This document shows positions 32,164 through 45,800 of a DNA stretch of 64,000 bases, piece after piece. Below the pieces are notes generated by a model that did no database searches, was not told the DNA's origin, and worked only from the letters and a program-made list of their open reading frames with translations. Every line of letters begins with the position of its first letter. Positions within the stretch are counted from its first letter, which is position 1. Source of the stretch: Terebella lapidaria (lineage: Eukaryota; Annelida; Polychaeta; Terebellida; Terebellidae); the NCBI GenBank assembly GCA_949152475.1, contig OX424569.1, forward strand, positions 29,805,950 through 29,869,949. The letters run 5' to 3'. A program made the translations under genes and the position numbers.

Positions 32164-35124
32164 CAGTTGGGGAAAGTGACAAATTTCGGGACTGTTGTCA
32201 AATTCGACAACAGTCCCTAAATTTGGATACCGGGGGTTGTTAAATTTGGGTACATGGCAAAAGACAAATATCAGAAAAATTGTTTTAACTGAATTATCTC
32301 ATTATCAATGGTCATCTAATGAAATCACAAAATGAGTGTATAATTTGTGCAAGATTATGTATAGGTTAACAAATGAGATGCCGTGAATTCGTGCAAATAA
32401 TTCACGAGCCCGTCAGAGCGAGTGGATTATTAACGAATTCACAGGCATCGAAGACTGCCGACCCCGCTTAGTCCAGGCGCATCCAATGCTGCACCCAAAA
32501 CCTGGGATATTTGGCTAATTAACATGATTAATGTGTGTTGGACCAGTATTTTTAGTTAAACGGGGGAAAGTAATGCACCACGCACTAATTTCTCCATAAA
32601 AGGGAAAAGTTTATTAAGGCATTTCGGCAGAAATGCCTTTATGGTTTTAGCAGAATTTTTTTTTTTTTTTTTTTTCTTCTTCCGCCACTTTTGGTTTCCG
32701 GACGATAACTTTAGATTGCCTTGACGGATCCTCGTCAAATTTTCACCACAAGTCAGAAATGATATGTGGAAGAACCCTATTCTTTTTGAGCCGGATCCGA
32801 GGTCCGTGAGGATGAAATCAAGGCTAATTTTGAGACTTGGTTTCCGGACGATAACTGGAAAAATATTTACGCAATAGTTGCAGAACTCTGCATGGAGGTT
32901 TATATGCCACCAGGGAAGAACTCTATTGATTTTGGGATCGATCCGTCAAACGACCTTTGACCTAGAGGTCGAAATAATTTTTTGCTGATTCATCCTTGAG
33001 GCTTCCTGCATATCTCAGAAACCGTGCATCGTAGAGCGAAACGGACGTTATTTTCGGACTCGTCGCCCTAAACATCTCTAGGGTGTATTATTTTTTTTTG
33101 ATCCGGCTCCGAGGTCCGTGAGGTCCTTGAGGATGAAATTGAGGCTGATCTTGAAACTTGGTTTCCGGACGATAACTCGAAAAATATTCAGGCAATAGTT
33201 GCAGAATTTTGCACGGAGGTTTATATATCAACAGGGAAGAACCCTATTGATTTTGGGATCGATACGTCAAACGACCTTTGACCTAGAGGTCAAAATAATT
33301 TTTTGCTGAGTCGTCCATGAGGCATCCTGCATATCTCGGAAACGGTGTGTCGTAGAGCGAAACGGACGTTATTTTCGGACTCGTCGCCCTAGACAAACCT
33401 GTCTAAGGGGTATTATGGATGAACTTTGACCTTGACCTTGAAGTTTCTTGCCGAGTCGGCATTTTTCGTTTTCGTCGATATCTCGGAAACGGTGCGTCGT
33501 AGATCGAAACGGACGTTATTTTCGGACTCGTCGCCCTAGACAAACATGTCTAAAGGGTATTATGTATGAACTTTGACCTTGACCCAAAATTTTTTTGCCG
33601 AGTGGGCATTTTTCGTTTTCGTCGATATCTCGGAAACGGTGTGTCGTAGAGCGAAACGGACGTTATTTTCGGACTCGTCGCTTTAGACAAACATGTCTAA
33701 AGGGTATTATGGATGAACTTTGACCTTGACCTTGAATTTTTTTGCCGAGTCGGCATTTTTCGTGTTCGTCGATATCTCGGAAACGGTGCGTCGTAGAGCG
33801 AAACGGACGTTATTTTCGGACTCGTCGCCCTAGACTAACATGTCTAGATGGTATTATGGATGAACTTTGACCTTGACCCGAAATTTTTTTGCCGAGTGGG
33901 CATTTTTCGTTTTCGTCGATATCTCGGAAACGGTGCTTCGTAGAGCGAAACGGACGTTATTTTCGGACTTGTCGCCCTAGACAAACATGTCTAAGGGGTA
34001 TTATGGATGAAGATTGACCTTGACCCAATTTTTTTTTGCCGAGTCGGCATTTTTCGTTTTCGTTGATATCTCGGAAACGGTGCGTCGTAGAGCGAAACGG
34101 ACGTTATTTTCAGACTCGTCGCTCTAGACTAACTTGTCTAAGGGGTATTATTGATGAACTTTGACCTTGACCCGAAATTTTTTTGCCGAGTCGGCATTTT
34201 TCGTTTTCGTCGATATCTCGGAAACGGTGCGTCGTAGAGCGAAACGGACATTATTTTCGGACTCGTCGCCCTAGACAAACATGTCTAAGGGGTATTATGG
34301 ATGAACTTTGACCTTGACCCGAAAATTTTTTGCCGAGTCGGCATTTTTCGTTTTCGTCGATATCTCGGAAACGGTGTGTCGTAGAGCGAAACGGACGTTA
34401 TTTTCAGACTCGTCGCCCTAGACAAACATGTCTGAGGGGTATTATGGATGAACTTTGACCTTGACCTTGAATTTTTTTGCCGAGTCGGCATTTTTCGTTT
34501 TCGTCGATATCTCGGAACCGGTGCTTCGTAGAGCGAAACGGACGTTATTTTCGGACTCGTCGCCCTAGACAAACATGTCTGAGGGGTATTATGGATGAAC
34601 TTTGACCTTGACCCGAAATTTTTTTGCCGAGTCGGCATTTTTCGTTTTCGTCGATATCTCGGAAACGGTGCTTCGTAGAGCGAAACGGACGTTATTTTTG
34701 TACTCGTCGCCCTAGACAAACATGTCTGAGGGGTATTATGGATGAACTTTGACCTTGAGTCCTTGACCCGAAATTTTTTTGCCGAGTCGGCATTTCTCGT
34801 TTTCGTCGATATCTCGGAAACGGTGCTTCGTAGAGCGAAACGGACGTTATTTTTGAACTCGTCGCCCTAGACAAACATGTCTAATTGGTATTATGGATGA
34901 ACTTTGACCTTGACCCGAAATTTTTTTGCCGAGTCGGCATTTTTCGTTTTCGTCGATATCTAGTATATATTATAAATTAATCATCACACCGAAATGCCTC
35001 CAAGGCATCTTTAGGCCTTGACGTCTAGTTTTTGTACCCAAATTTAACAACCCCCGGGTTGTGTACTGTTGTCAAATTTAACAACTCCCCCAAGAGTCCC
35101 CAAATTTGCCACTTTCCCCAACTG
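32164..35124. mobile_element. hAT-like element with long TIRs, 2961 bp, filled with satellite
   Basis: CAGTTGGGGAAAGTG at the left and CACTTTCCCCAACTG at the right are exact inverted ends. Degenerate inverted similarity extends about 90 bp inward (gttgttaaatttgggtaca against tgtacccaaatttaacaac). The element is flanked by exact 8-bp duplications GCTGTATG (32156-32163 and 35125-35132). CAG ends and an 8-bp duplication suit hAT. No transposase is seen. Much of the interior is 147-bp tandem repeats, and a possible second element is nested inside (inverted aggcatttcgg words near 32616 and 34991). Confidence 0.88.
33310..34975. repeat. 147-bp tandem repeats, about 11 copies
   Basis: The unit carries gatatctcggaaacggtgcg, tcgtagagcgaaacggacgt and ctttgaccttgacc. 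Spacing measured at gatatctcgg is 147 bp (33477, 33624, 33771 and on). More diverged, longer-spaced relatives lie at 32690-33310. The minus-strand frame at 34285-34719 merely reads three units, because 147 is divisible by three. A coding role is unlikely. Confidence 0.95.
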
Positions 35125-35132
35125 GCTGTATG

Positions 35133-35640
35133 TAAGCGCCCAGAGATTGCAGGGTCCCAGAGAATTGGTTCAAATCCGTGTTTTGGTCATGTTTTTTTCG
35201 GTAATTTTCACCTAAGAATCAAATATATTTTTGCATTCAAAATATTGGTATATTTTGGTAAATCAGAATATTGGAATGGTAATGTATTGATCAGAAAATT
35301 ATTAGCTGTATCTATTTAATGTGTTGGTCTATTATAAGTACTAAACTTAAAGTGTACATGGTGTAGGCATCACAGAGTTGCAAATATATTGATGTTGTCC
35401 TATATTTCATCGGTTGATACGCACTCGTTGCCATGGTAACCATCTGGGGTAACGAAAATTATTCTGGAAGTTAGGCCATGGTATATTTAACATCTAAAGT
35501 TTCAATCACAGAAAGCTTTTTTGCTCGACATACGAACATGATTAGCTCAGAATCATTTTGTTAAATTTTCACCAAAATAATTCAGGGGACAGCTGATTCC
35601 TGAAAATTTTATTCAGTGGTGAAAGAGTTAAGAGCATATA
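35133..35640. other. Intergenic
   Basis: Unique AT-rich sequence between the hAT-like element and the degenerate repeat field. No feature is supported. Confidence 0.7.
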
Positions 35641-38600
35641 GGAAGTCTGCAGACGAAATGCTTACACAAGTGGGCAGAGCTTAGGTTTGTACTATGAACA
35701 TATATGAGGTTTGTACCATGAACATATATGAAGACATGTACATCACAGCCTTTGGTGGCCTTGAACTTGACATCAGAAGAATAATAACTCCAAAGGTCGC
35801 ATATTACCTCTATAAAAGTGTAAAACTGGTTGCCCGGTTAGCTCAGTTCGTATGTGGGCTGACTTCTCACCAATGTAGTCGGTTTAGGCACGGGTTCGAT
35901 CCCCGGCCTCGGCAGTATGTGAGGTGGTATGTGGTCGCCAAACCGGGCAAGTGGGTTTTCACCAGGTTCTCTGGTTTCCTCCCACACTAATGACCACCCT
36001 TACGCCAAGATCCGAGCCAACAAGAGATGGTAATATAAGCTGATGCAGTGATGCTTGTTCATCAATTGTTGTAAAATAAATAAAGTTCAAAGGTTAAAAC
36101 TAGCCTATACATGTAGGAAGCTATTTACCATGCAGCTTCAGTGACCTCGAACTCGACCCTAGATGACTTGAGCAATTAATCTCAAGGTATTATCTCACCT
36201 GCAATGATTCAAACTGAAATTGTCCGGTAACCTATTTGAGCCCTTGGGCAAATTTTTTTGTTTCTGCAGCAGAATATATAAATGGTCATGGAATCGATAT
36301 TCTAGCTTGTGGCGATATTTGGGACATTTAAAGTTCCATAATCGGTTCCCGGTTTTTGGCATAAAACTGATCAATAGGTGCCTAGATAATCCAGATGGAC
36401 ACAGTAACTCCTGCCCTGCGTCCACATATTTAGGCAAAACTGGAGACCAAATGTCCGAATTTTCACTGAATTTCGCATGAAGCGTTCCCATGCAGTGATG
36501 GTCATGCAAAAAACAAGAAATTTACAGAAATTACCAGCTTTTTTGTCCATAGCCAGTGTAGAGACAATGTGTTATGATAAACTTGAGCCCAACTTTTTTT
36601 ATTTGAGTACATACCGGTAAAATTAACACGTAACGACAGAACATGCAAATTCAGCTCTGTGCTAATCTCCGTGACACACAGAACTATGTTTACATTAGCG
36701 CTAATGTATTTTTTTTCGTTCACAACTTTGTTTTTATCAAACTATCATGCTCAAACTTCACTGCAGGGTCCTTGGGGCGTGTTATGGACGATTTGTCAGC
36801 TCCATATGATCGGAATATTATATGCTGGCCAAATCAGGCCAATTATTCTATAAAACATTTCATCAACCAATTAAGGGACTTTAACTGGCTATGATTATAT
36901 TTTGCAGATATATTTGCCTGAAATCCACAAATTGGCCTCTGGAGTGAAATACATTTTGATGGAGTGAAAACGCTTGATCATAGAGCTTAGGTTTGTATTA
37001 TGAGCATATAGGGAGTCATATATGGCGCAACTTTTGGTGACCGTGAATTTGACCTTTGATGACCTTGGAAGGTCAAAACGGCCATCCCAAAATGGCCTGA
37101 AATCCACAAATTGGCCTCTGGAGTGAAAACGCTTGCTCATTGAGCTTAGGTTTGTATTATGAGCACATATGAAGTCATATATGGCGCAACTTTTGGTGAC
37201 CTTGAACTTGACCTCAGATAACCTTGAGTGCTAAATCTCAAGGTCCTATCTAATCTGAGATCTGTAAAATGGGCTCTGCAGACAAAAAGCTTACACAAGT
37301 GGGCAGAGCTTAGGTTTGTACTATGAACATATATGAAGACATGTACATCACAGCTTTTGGTGGCCTTGAACTTGACACTAGAAGAATAATAACTCCAAAG
37401 GTCACGTATGACTTCTATAAATGTGTAAAACTAGCCTATAGGAAGCTATTTACCATGCAGCTTCAGTGACCTTGAACTCGACCCGAGATGACGTAAGCAA
37501 TTAATCTCAAGGTATTATCTCACCGGCAATGTTTCAAACTGAAATTGTCTGGTAACCTATTTCAGCCTTTGAGCTAATTTTCTGTTAGGCCTTATGAAAA
37601 CTGGTCATCTTCATTTGTTCTTTAAAAGTTTTCAACCTTTTTTTCAGCTGAAGGCCAGTTTAACTGCTCGACAAGAGGTAAGAAACTAAATTGTTGCAGA
37701 GATTTTCTTGTGAACGCTCCACAGGTTGCATATTTCAACTGCTTTTCATTAAATTTCACATGGTACTTATTATGGTAAGATCATGACCCCTGAATGAGGA
37801 CACTTTGTGCTGAAATTAGCCTATTAGAACTAGTGTTGGATTGGTACTAGTAATTGGTTCCAATTTCATCTTTGATGAATTGGTTCAATTCAACCACCCA
37901 ATGATCGACTAAAATGATTAATTAGTTTCTTACATAACTGCCCAGAAGTTATTAGTATGTTTATAAGATGAAGGGGGTTTGCATCAAAGCATGGGTTGTA
38001 AAAATTGGAAGCACTTTGGATTCAGATCTTAGTCATACACCCAAATCAGAATAAAAGTGTACCAAACAGATATGTACCAAACAGTCACACATTTCAAACT
38101 ATACCTTCCATTTTTACAATTAAAAAACAAAGAAAAAGAATACAGAGTATGGGAATAGACAAGGCCTCTGCATGTACATGACATGTAGGCTTTAATGTCT
38201 AATATGAATTTACTTTCATGAATTTTTTTCCAGTCCCTGATGCAGAAGCGTGATCAGGATGAAACTGTCAAATGGTGTAGATGAATCTCGGGCTGGATAG
38301 AGATGGTTTACGTTCGAAGTTCACATCACGAGAAATAGGTTTGTTCATATTTAAGTTCCCGAACCTATGATCCGATAAACTAATTGGCCCCATGGCGTTG
38401 CCTCCGTCGTCGTCATCCACATTTTTAGCTTTTTGTTTACAGGCAAATTTTTCGTTGTCCTTAAATCGCTGGTCTGCGTGTTGCCGGCAGTCGGAGTTTC
38501 CTGGTGGGTCAGTGAAAAAACTGAAAGAAGAACTTTTTTGAACTTTTTTTTGTATTTTTTCTTTATTTCTTTATACAGCTGCTACACTGTACCTGTGTTC

Positions 38601-39080
38601 ACATAGAACACTTGAAGATGAGCTTAAATAATGGTACATTCAAATTGGTAGTCATATATGGCGATTTGAGTGGTGTCCTTGAATTTGACCTTCGACGACC
38701 TTGAAAGGTCAAATAGCCATTCCAAAATGGTCTGAAATCCACAAATTGGCCTCTGGAATGAAAACGCTTGATCATATCATAGAGCTTAGGTTTGTAGTGA
38801 CTAGTCATATATGGTGAACCTTTTGGTGACCTTGAACTTGACCTCAGGTGGCCTTGAGTGCTACATCTCAAGGTCACATCTGATCTGAGATCTGAGATCT
38901 GTGGATTGGTCTCTGGAGACAAAATGCTTAAACAAATATATGGAGCATAGGTTTGTATTATGAATATATGGGAATCCGCGTATGGTACAGCTTTTGGTGA
39001 CCTTGAACTTGACATCAGAAGAGTAATTAAGCCCAAAGGCAACGTATGACCTCAACTGTTTAAAATTAGCCTCTGTAGTC
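35640..39080. repeat. Degenerate interspersed repeats, at least six copies
   Basis: A roughly 150-250-bp sequence recurs at about 35660, 36985, 37140, 37300, 38780 and 38945. It includes gagcttaggtttgtactatg, catatatgaagacatg, ttttggtgaccttgaacttg and acctc. Copies are separated by unique segments (36240-36895, 37560-38600) in which I see no gene. It reads as an old, broken tandem array or clustered element copies. Confidence 0.75.
35828..36094 (+). mobile_element. tRNA-derived SINE
   Basis: The head carries RNA polymerase III promoter boxes: A box TTAGCTCAGTTCG (about 35838-35850) and B box GGGTTCGATCC (about 35890-35900). The body includes ggtttcctcccacac, and the tail is AT-rich (gtaaaataaataaagtt). 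The likely target duplication is TAAAACT at 35821-35827 and 36095-36101. The homologous repeat copy at about 37424 reads through this point without the insertion. Confidence 0.88.
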
Positions 39081-39109
39081 TAAATGATGGTAGGTGGAAT
39101 ATCCAGAAT

Positions 39110-39868
39110 GCTTGTATTTTGTTCGTACATGTGCATAATAGGTAAGTTGTGGTCAGAGAGAAACTTGTATGACCTGCCTGTTGTCAGATTTGACTTGTGA
39201 GGCCTGTCTGTGGTCAGAGGAAGCCTTTGAAGCAGGTGTGTGGTCATATGGCGAATTCTGAGGCCTGTTCATGGTGAAGGGAGACAAGTGAATCCTGTCT
39301 ATGGTCACAGGGAGATATGTGAGGCCTATGTATAGTGGGAGGGAAAATGTGAGACCTACCTTTGCTCTGAGGGAAAATGTGACGAGATAGTCGTCTGAGA
39401 CCTGTCTATGGACAGAAGTAGACTTGAATCATGTTGTTCAGGTACAGACTATTGAGGCCTGCCTATGGTCAGAGGTAGATTTGTGAGGCCTGTCAATGGA
39501 CAGGAATATACTTGTGAGGTCTGTCTATAGGCCACCTTAGACTTGTGTATCCTGGATATGATCAGAAGGAGACTTGTGAGTACTGCTGATGGTCAGCATG
39601 AGAATTATGAGGCCTGTATATGTTCAGCAATGACTTTTGAGGCCACGGGAAGCTAGTGTGGCTCGATTATGTTAAGAACGAGACATGTGATGGCTAGTCT
39701 CCATTGAGTTGACTTGTTTGTCACACAACCCATATAGTAAAATGCTAATGAAGTAAAATGGTTGTCTGATTGTTACAAAAAGGTTGTAAATATATACATA
39801 CGTTTATATATGAAGAGACATCTGAGGCTTCTCAATAAGGAGACTTTATAGTCCTCTTTGTATTCAGA
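39110..39868. repeat. Diverged satellite edge, segment P
   Basis: Irregular repeats built on gaggcctgtctatggtcaga, leading into the regular array. The segment recurs at 49436-50087, 52224-52866 and 55014-55654. Near its end it contains tagtaaaatgctaatgaagt and then a gttacaaaaaggtt module. Confidence 0.9.
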
Positions 39869-42800
39869 TGGAGACTTGTGAGGCCCGTCTATGGTCAGAG
39901 GTAGACTTGTGAGGCTTGCGTATAGTCAGAGGTAGACTTGTGAGGCCTGTGTATGGTCAGAGGTAGGCTTGTGTATGGTCAGAGGTAGACTTGTGAGGCC
40001 TGTGTATGGTCAGAGGTAGACTTGTGAGGCCCGTCTATGGTCAGAGGTAGACTTGTGAGGCTTGTGTATAGTCAGAGGTAGACTTGTGAGGCCTGTGTAT
40101 GGTCAGAGGTAGACTTGTGAGGCCCGTCTATGGTCAGAGGTAGACTTGTGAGGCCCGTCTATGGTCAGAGGTAGACTTGTGAGGCCTGTGTATGGTCAGA
40201 GGTAGACTTGTGAGGCTTGTGTATGGTCAGAGGTAGACTTGTGAGGCCCGTCCATGGTCAGAGGTAGACTTGTGAGGCCTGTGTATGGTCAGAGGTAGAC
40301 TTGTGAGGCTTGTGTATAGTCAGAGGTAGACTTGTGAGGTCCGTCTATGGTCAGAGGTAGACTTGTGAGGCTTGTGTATAGTCAGAGGTAGACTTGTGAG
40401 GCCTGTGTATGGTCAGAGGTAGATTTGTGAGGCTTGTGTATGGTCAGGGGTAGACTTGTGTGGCCTGTGTATAGTCAGAGGTAGACTTGTGAGGCTTGTG
40501 TATAGTCCGGGGTAGACTTGTGTGGCCTGTGTATAGTCAGAGGTAGACTTGTGAGGCTTGTGTATAGTCAGAGGTAGACTTGTGAGGCCTGTGTATAGTC
40601 AGAGGTAGACTTGTGAGGCTTGTGTATGGTCAGGGGTAGACTTGTGTGGCCTGTGTATAGTCAGAGGTAGACTTGTGTGGCCTGTGTATGGTCAGAGGTA
40701 GACTTGTGAGGCTTGTGTATAGTCAGAGGTAGACTTGTGAGGTCCGTCTATGGTCAGAGGTAGACTTGTGAGGCTATAGTCAGAGGTAGACTTGTGAGGC
40801 TTGTGTATAGTCAGATGTAGACTTGTGAGGCCTGTGTATGGTCAGAGGTAGACTTGTGAGGCCTGTGTATAGTCAGAGGTAGACTTGTGAGGCCTGTGTA
40901 TAGTCAGAGGTAGACTTGTGAGACCCGTGTATGGTCAGAGGTAGACTTGTGAGGCCCGTCTATAGTCAGAGGTAGACTTGTGAGGCCTGTGTATGGTCAG
41001 AGGTAGACTTGTGAGGCCTGTGTATGGTCAGAGGTAGACTTGTGAGGCCTGTGTATGGTCAGAGGTAGACTTCTGAGGCTATAGTTAGAGGTAGACTTTT
41101 GAGGCTTGTGTATAGTCAGAGGTAGACTTGTGAGGCCTGTGTATAGTCAGAGGTAGACTTATGAGGCTATAGTCAGAGGTAGACTTGTGAGGCTATAGTC
41201 AGAGGTAGACTTGTGAGGCCTGTGAATAGTCAGAGGTAGACCTGTGATGCTATAGTCAGAGGTAGACTTGTGAGGCCCGTCTATAGTCACAGGTAGATTT
41301 GTGGGGCTTGTGTATAGTTAGAAGTAGTCTTGTGAGGCTTGTGTATAATCAGAGGTAGACTTGTGAGGCTATAGTCAGAGGTAGACTTGTGAGGCCTGTA
41401 TATAGTCAGAGGTAGACTTGTGAGGCTTGTGTATAGTCAGAGGTAGATTTGTGAGGCCTATGTATGGTCAGAGGTAGACTTGTGAGGCCTGTGTATGGTC
41501 AGAGGTAGACTTGTGAGGCTATAGTCAGAGGTAGACTTGTGTGGCTTGTGAATAGTCAGAGGTAGACTTGTGAGGCCTGTGTATAGTCAGAGGTAGACTT
41601 GTGAGGCTATAGTCAGAGGTAGACTTGTGAGGCTATAGTCAGAGGTAGATTTGTGAGGCCTGTGAATAGTCAGAGGTAGACTTGTGAGGCTATAGTCAGA
41701 GGTAGACTTGTGAGGCCCGTCTATAGTCACAGGTAGATTTGTGAGGCTTGTGTATAGTTAGAAGTAGTCTTGTGAGGCTTGTGTATAATCAGAGGTAGAC
41801 TTGTGAGGCTATAGTCAGAGGTAGACTTGTGAGGCCTGTATATAGTCAGAGGTAGACTTGTGAGGCTTGTGTATAGTCAGAGGTAGACTTGTGAGGCCCG
41901 TCTATAGTCAGAGGTAGACTTGTGAGGCTTGTGTATGGTCAGAGGTAGACTTGTGAGGCTATAGTCAGAGGTAGACTTGTGAGGCCCGTCTATAGTCACA
42001 GGTGGATTTGTGAGGCTTGTGTATAGTTAGAAGTAGACTTGTGAGGCTTGTGTATAGTTAGAAGTAGACTTGTGAGGCTTGTGTATAGTCAGAGGTAGAC
42101 TTGTGAGGCCTGTATATAGTCAGAGGTAGACTTGTGAGGCCTGTGTATATTCAGAGGTAGACTTGTGAGGCTATAGTCAGAGGTAGACTTGTGAGGCTAT
42201 AGTCAGAGGTAGACTTGTGAGGCTATAGTCAGAGGTAGACTTTTGAGGCTTGTGTATAGTCAGAGTTAGACTTATGAGGCTTGTGTATGGTCAGAGGTAG
42301 ACTTGTGAGGCTATAGTCAGAGGTAGACTTGTGAGGCTATAGTCAGAGGTAGACTTGTGAGGCCTGTCTATGGTCAGAGGTAGACTTGTGAGGCCTGTGT
42401 ATAGTCAGAGGTAGACTTGTGAGGCTTGTGTATAGTCAGAGGTAGACTTGTGAGGCCTGTGTATAGTCAGAGGTAGACTTGTGAGGCTTGTGTATAGTCA
42501 GAGGTAGACTTGTGAGGCTTGTGTATAATCAGAGGTAGACTTGTGAGGCTATAGTCAGAGGTAGACTTGTGAGGCTTGTGTATAGTCAGAGGTAGACTTG
42601 TGAGGCTTGTGTATAGTCAGAGGTAGACTTGTGAGGCTTGTGTATAGTCAGAGGTAGACTTGTGAGGCTATAGTCAGAGGTAGACTTGTGAGGCCTGTGT
42701 ATAGTCAGAGGTAGACTTGTGAGGCTATAGTCAGAGGTAGACTTGTGAGGTTATAGTCAGAGGTAGACTTGTGAGGCCTGTGTATAGTCAGAGGTAGACT

Positions 42801-45800
42801 TGTGAGGCTTGTGTATAGTCAGAGGTAGACTTGTGAGGCTTGTGTATAGTCAGAGGTAGACTTGTGAGGCTATAGTCAGAGGTTGACTTGTGAGGCTTGT
42901 GTATAGTCAGAGGTAGACTTGTGAGCCCCGTCTATAGTCAGAGGTAGACTTGTGAGGCCCGTCTATAGTCAGAGGTAGACTTGTGAAGCCCGTGTATGGT
43001 CAGAGGTAGACTTGTGAGGCTTGTGTATAGTCAGAGGTAGACTTGTGAGGCTATAGTCAGAGGTAGACTTGTGAGGCTATAGTCAGTGGTAGACTTGTGA
43101 GGCTTGTGTATAGTCAGAGGTAGACTTGTGAGGCTATAGTCAGAGGTAGACTTGTGAGGCTTTTGTATAGTCGGAGGTAGACTTGTGAGGCCCGTCTATG
43201 GTCAGAGGTAGACTTGTGAAGCCCGTGTATTGTCAGAGGTAGACTTGTGAGGCTTGTGTATGGTCAGAGGTAGACTTGTGAGGTCTGTGTATAGTCAGAG
43301 GTAGACTTGTGAGGCTTGTGTATAGTCAGAGGTAGACTTGTGAGGCCTGTGTATGGTCAGAGGTAGACTTGTGAGGCCTGTGTATAGTCAGAGGTAGACT
43401 TGTGAGGCTATAGTTAGAGGTAGACTTGTGAGGCTATAGTCAGAGGTAGACTTGTGAAGCCCGTGTATTGTCAGAGGTAGACTTGTGAGGCCTGTGTATG
43501 GTCAGAGGTAGACTTGTGAGGCCTGTGTATAGTCAGAGGTAGACTTGTGAGGCTATAGTCAGAGGTAGACTTGTGAGGCTATGGTCAGAGGTAGACTTGT
43601 GAGGCTATAATCAGAGGTAGACGTGTGAGGCCTGTGTATAGTCAGAGGTAGTCTTGTGAGGCTATAGTCAGAGGTAGACTTGTGAGGCCCGTCTATGGTC
43701 AGAGGTAGACTTGTGAGGCTTGTGTATGGTCAGAGGTAGACTTGTGAGGCCTGTGTATAGTCAGAGGTAGTCTTGTGAGGCTATAGTCAGAGGTAGACTT
43801 GTGAGGCCCGTCTATGGTCAGAGGTAGACTTGTGAGGCTTGTGTATGGTCAGAGGTAGACTTGTGAGGCTTGTGTATAGTCAGAAGTAGACTTGTGAGGC
43901 CTGTGTATGGTCAGAGGTAGACTTGTGAGGCCTGTGTATAGTCAGAGGTAGACTTGTGAGGCTATAGTCAGAGGTAGACTTGTGAGGCTATGGTCAGAGG
44001 TAGACTTGTGAGGCTATAGTCAGAGGTAGACTTGTGAGGCCTGTGTATAGTCAGAGGTAGACTTGTAAGGCTATAGTCAGAGGTAGACTTGTGAGGCTTG
44101 TGTATAATCAGAGGTAGACTTGTGAGGCTTGTGTATAGTCAGAGGTAGACTTGTGAGGCCTGTGTATAGTCAGAGGTAGACTTGTGAGGCTTGTGTATAG
44201 TCAGAGGTAGACTTGTGAGGCCTGTGTATGGTCAGAGGTAGACTTGTGAGGCTATAGTCAGAGGTAGATTTGTGAGGCCTGTGTATAGTCACAGGTAGAC
44301 TTGTGAGGCTATTGTCAGAGGTAGACTTGTGAGGCCTGTGTATAGTCAGAGGTAGACTTGTGAGGCTTGTGTATGGTCAGAGGTAGACTTGCGAGGCTTG
44401 TGTATGGTCAGAGGTAGACTTGTGAGGCCTGTGTATAGTCAGAAGTAGACTTGTGAGTCTATAATCAGAGGTAGACTTGTGAGGCCTGTGTATGGTCAGA
44501 GGTAGGCTTGTGAGGCTATAGTCAGATTTAGACTTGTGAGGCTATAGTCAGAGGTAGACTTGTGAAGCCCGTGTATAGTCAGAGGTAGACTTGTGAGGCT
44601 TGTGTATGGTCAGAGGTAGGCTTGTGAGGCTATAGTCAGATTTAGACTTGTGAAGCCCGTGTATAGTCAGAGGTAGACTTGTGAGGCCTGTGTATAGTCA
44701 GAAGTAGACTTGTGAGTCTATAGTCAGAGGTAGACTTGTGAGCCTGTGAGGCCTGTGTATAGTCAGAGGCAGACTTGTGAATCTTGTGTATAGTCAGAGG
44801 TAGACCTATGAGGCTTGTGTATAGTCAGAGGTAGACTTGTGAGGCTTGTTTATGGTCATGGGTAGACTTGTGTGGTCTGTGTATGGTCAGAGGTAGACTT
44901 GTGAGGCTTGTGTATAGTCAGAGGTAGACTTGTGAGGCCCGTCTATGGTCAGAGGTAGACTTGTGAGGCTTGTGTATGGTCAGGGGTAGACTTGTGTGGC
45001 CTGTGTATGGTCAGAGGTAGACTTGTGAGGCCTGTGTATAGTCAGAAGTAGACTTGTGAGTCTATAGTCAGAGGTAGACTTGTGAGGCCTGTGTATAGTC
45101 AGAGGTAGACTTGTGTGGCCTGTGTATAGTCAGAGGTAGACTTGTGAAGCTTGTGTATAGTCAGAAGTAGACTTGTGAGGCTATAGTCAGAGGTAGTCTT
45201 GTGAGGTCTGTGTATAGTCAGAGGTAGACTTGTGAGGCCTGTGTATGGTCAGAGGTAGACTTGTGAAGCTTGTGTATAGTCAGAAGTAGACTTTTGAGAA
45301 ACTTTAGTCAGAGGTAGACTTGTGAGGCTACCTCTGACTATAGCCTCCGTGTATAGTCGGAGGTAGACTTGTGAGGCCTGTGTAAGGTCAGAGGTAGACT
45401 TGTGAAGCTTGTGTATAGTCAGAAGTAGACTTTTGAGAAACTATAGTCAGAGGTAGACTTGTGAGGCTATAGTCAGAGGTAGACTTGTGAGGCTTGTGTA
45501 TAGTCAGATGTAGACTTGTGTGGCCTGTGTATAGTCAGAGGTAGACTTGTGAAGCTTGTGTATAGTCAGAAGTAGACTTGTGAGGCTATAGTCAGAGGTA
45601 GTCTTGTGAGGCTTGTGTATAGTCGGAGGTAGACTTGTGAGGCCTGTGTATGGTCAGAGGTAGACTTGTGAGGCCTGTGTATAGTCAGATGTAGACTTGT
45701 GAGGCTTGTGTATAGTCAGAGTTAGACTGATGAGGCTTGTCTATGGTTAGAGGTAGACTTGTGAGGCTATAGTCAGAGGTAGACTTGTGAGGCTTGTGTA

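Noticed and set aside
34285..34874. Minus-strand repeats reading RATSxKITSVSLYEAPFPRYRRKRKMPTRQK
   Set aside because: The 147-bp unit is divisible by three and happens to be open in that frame. The frame is confined to a few units, and the array lies inside a transposon.
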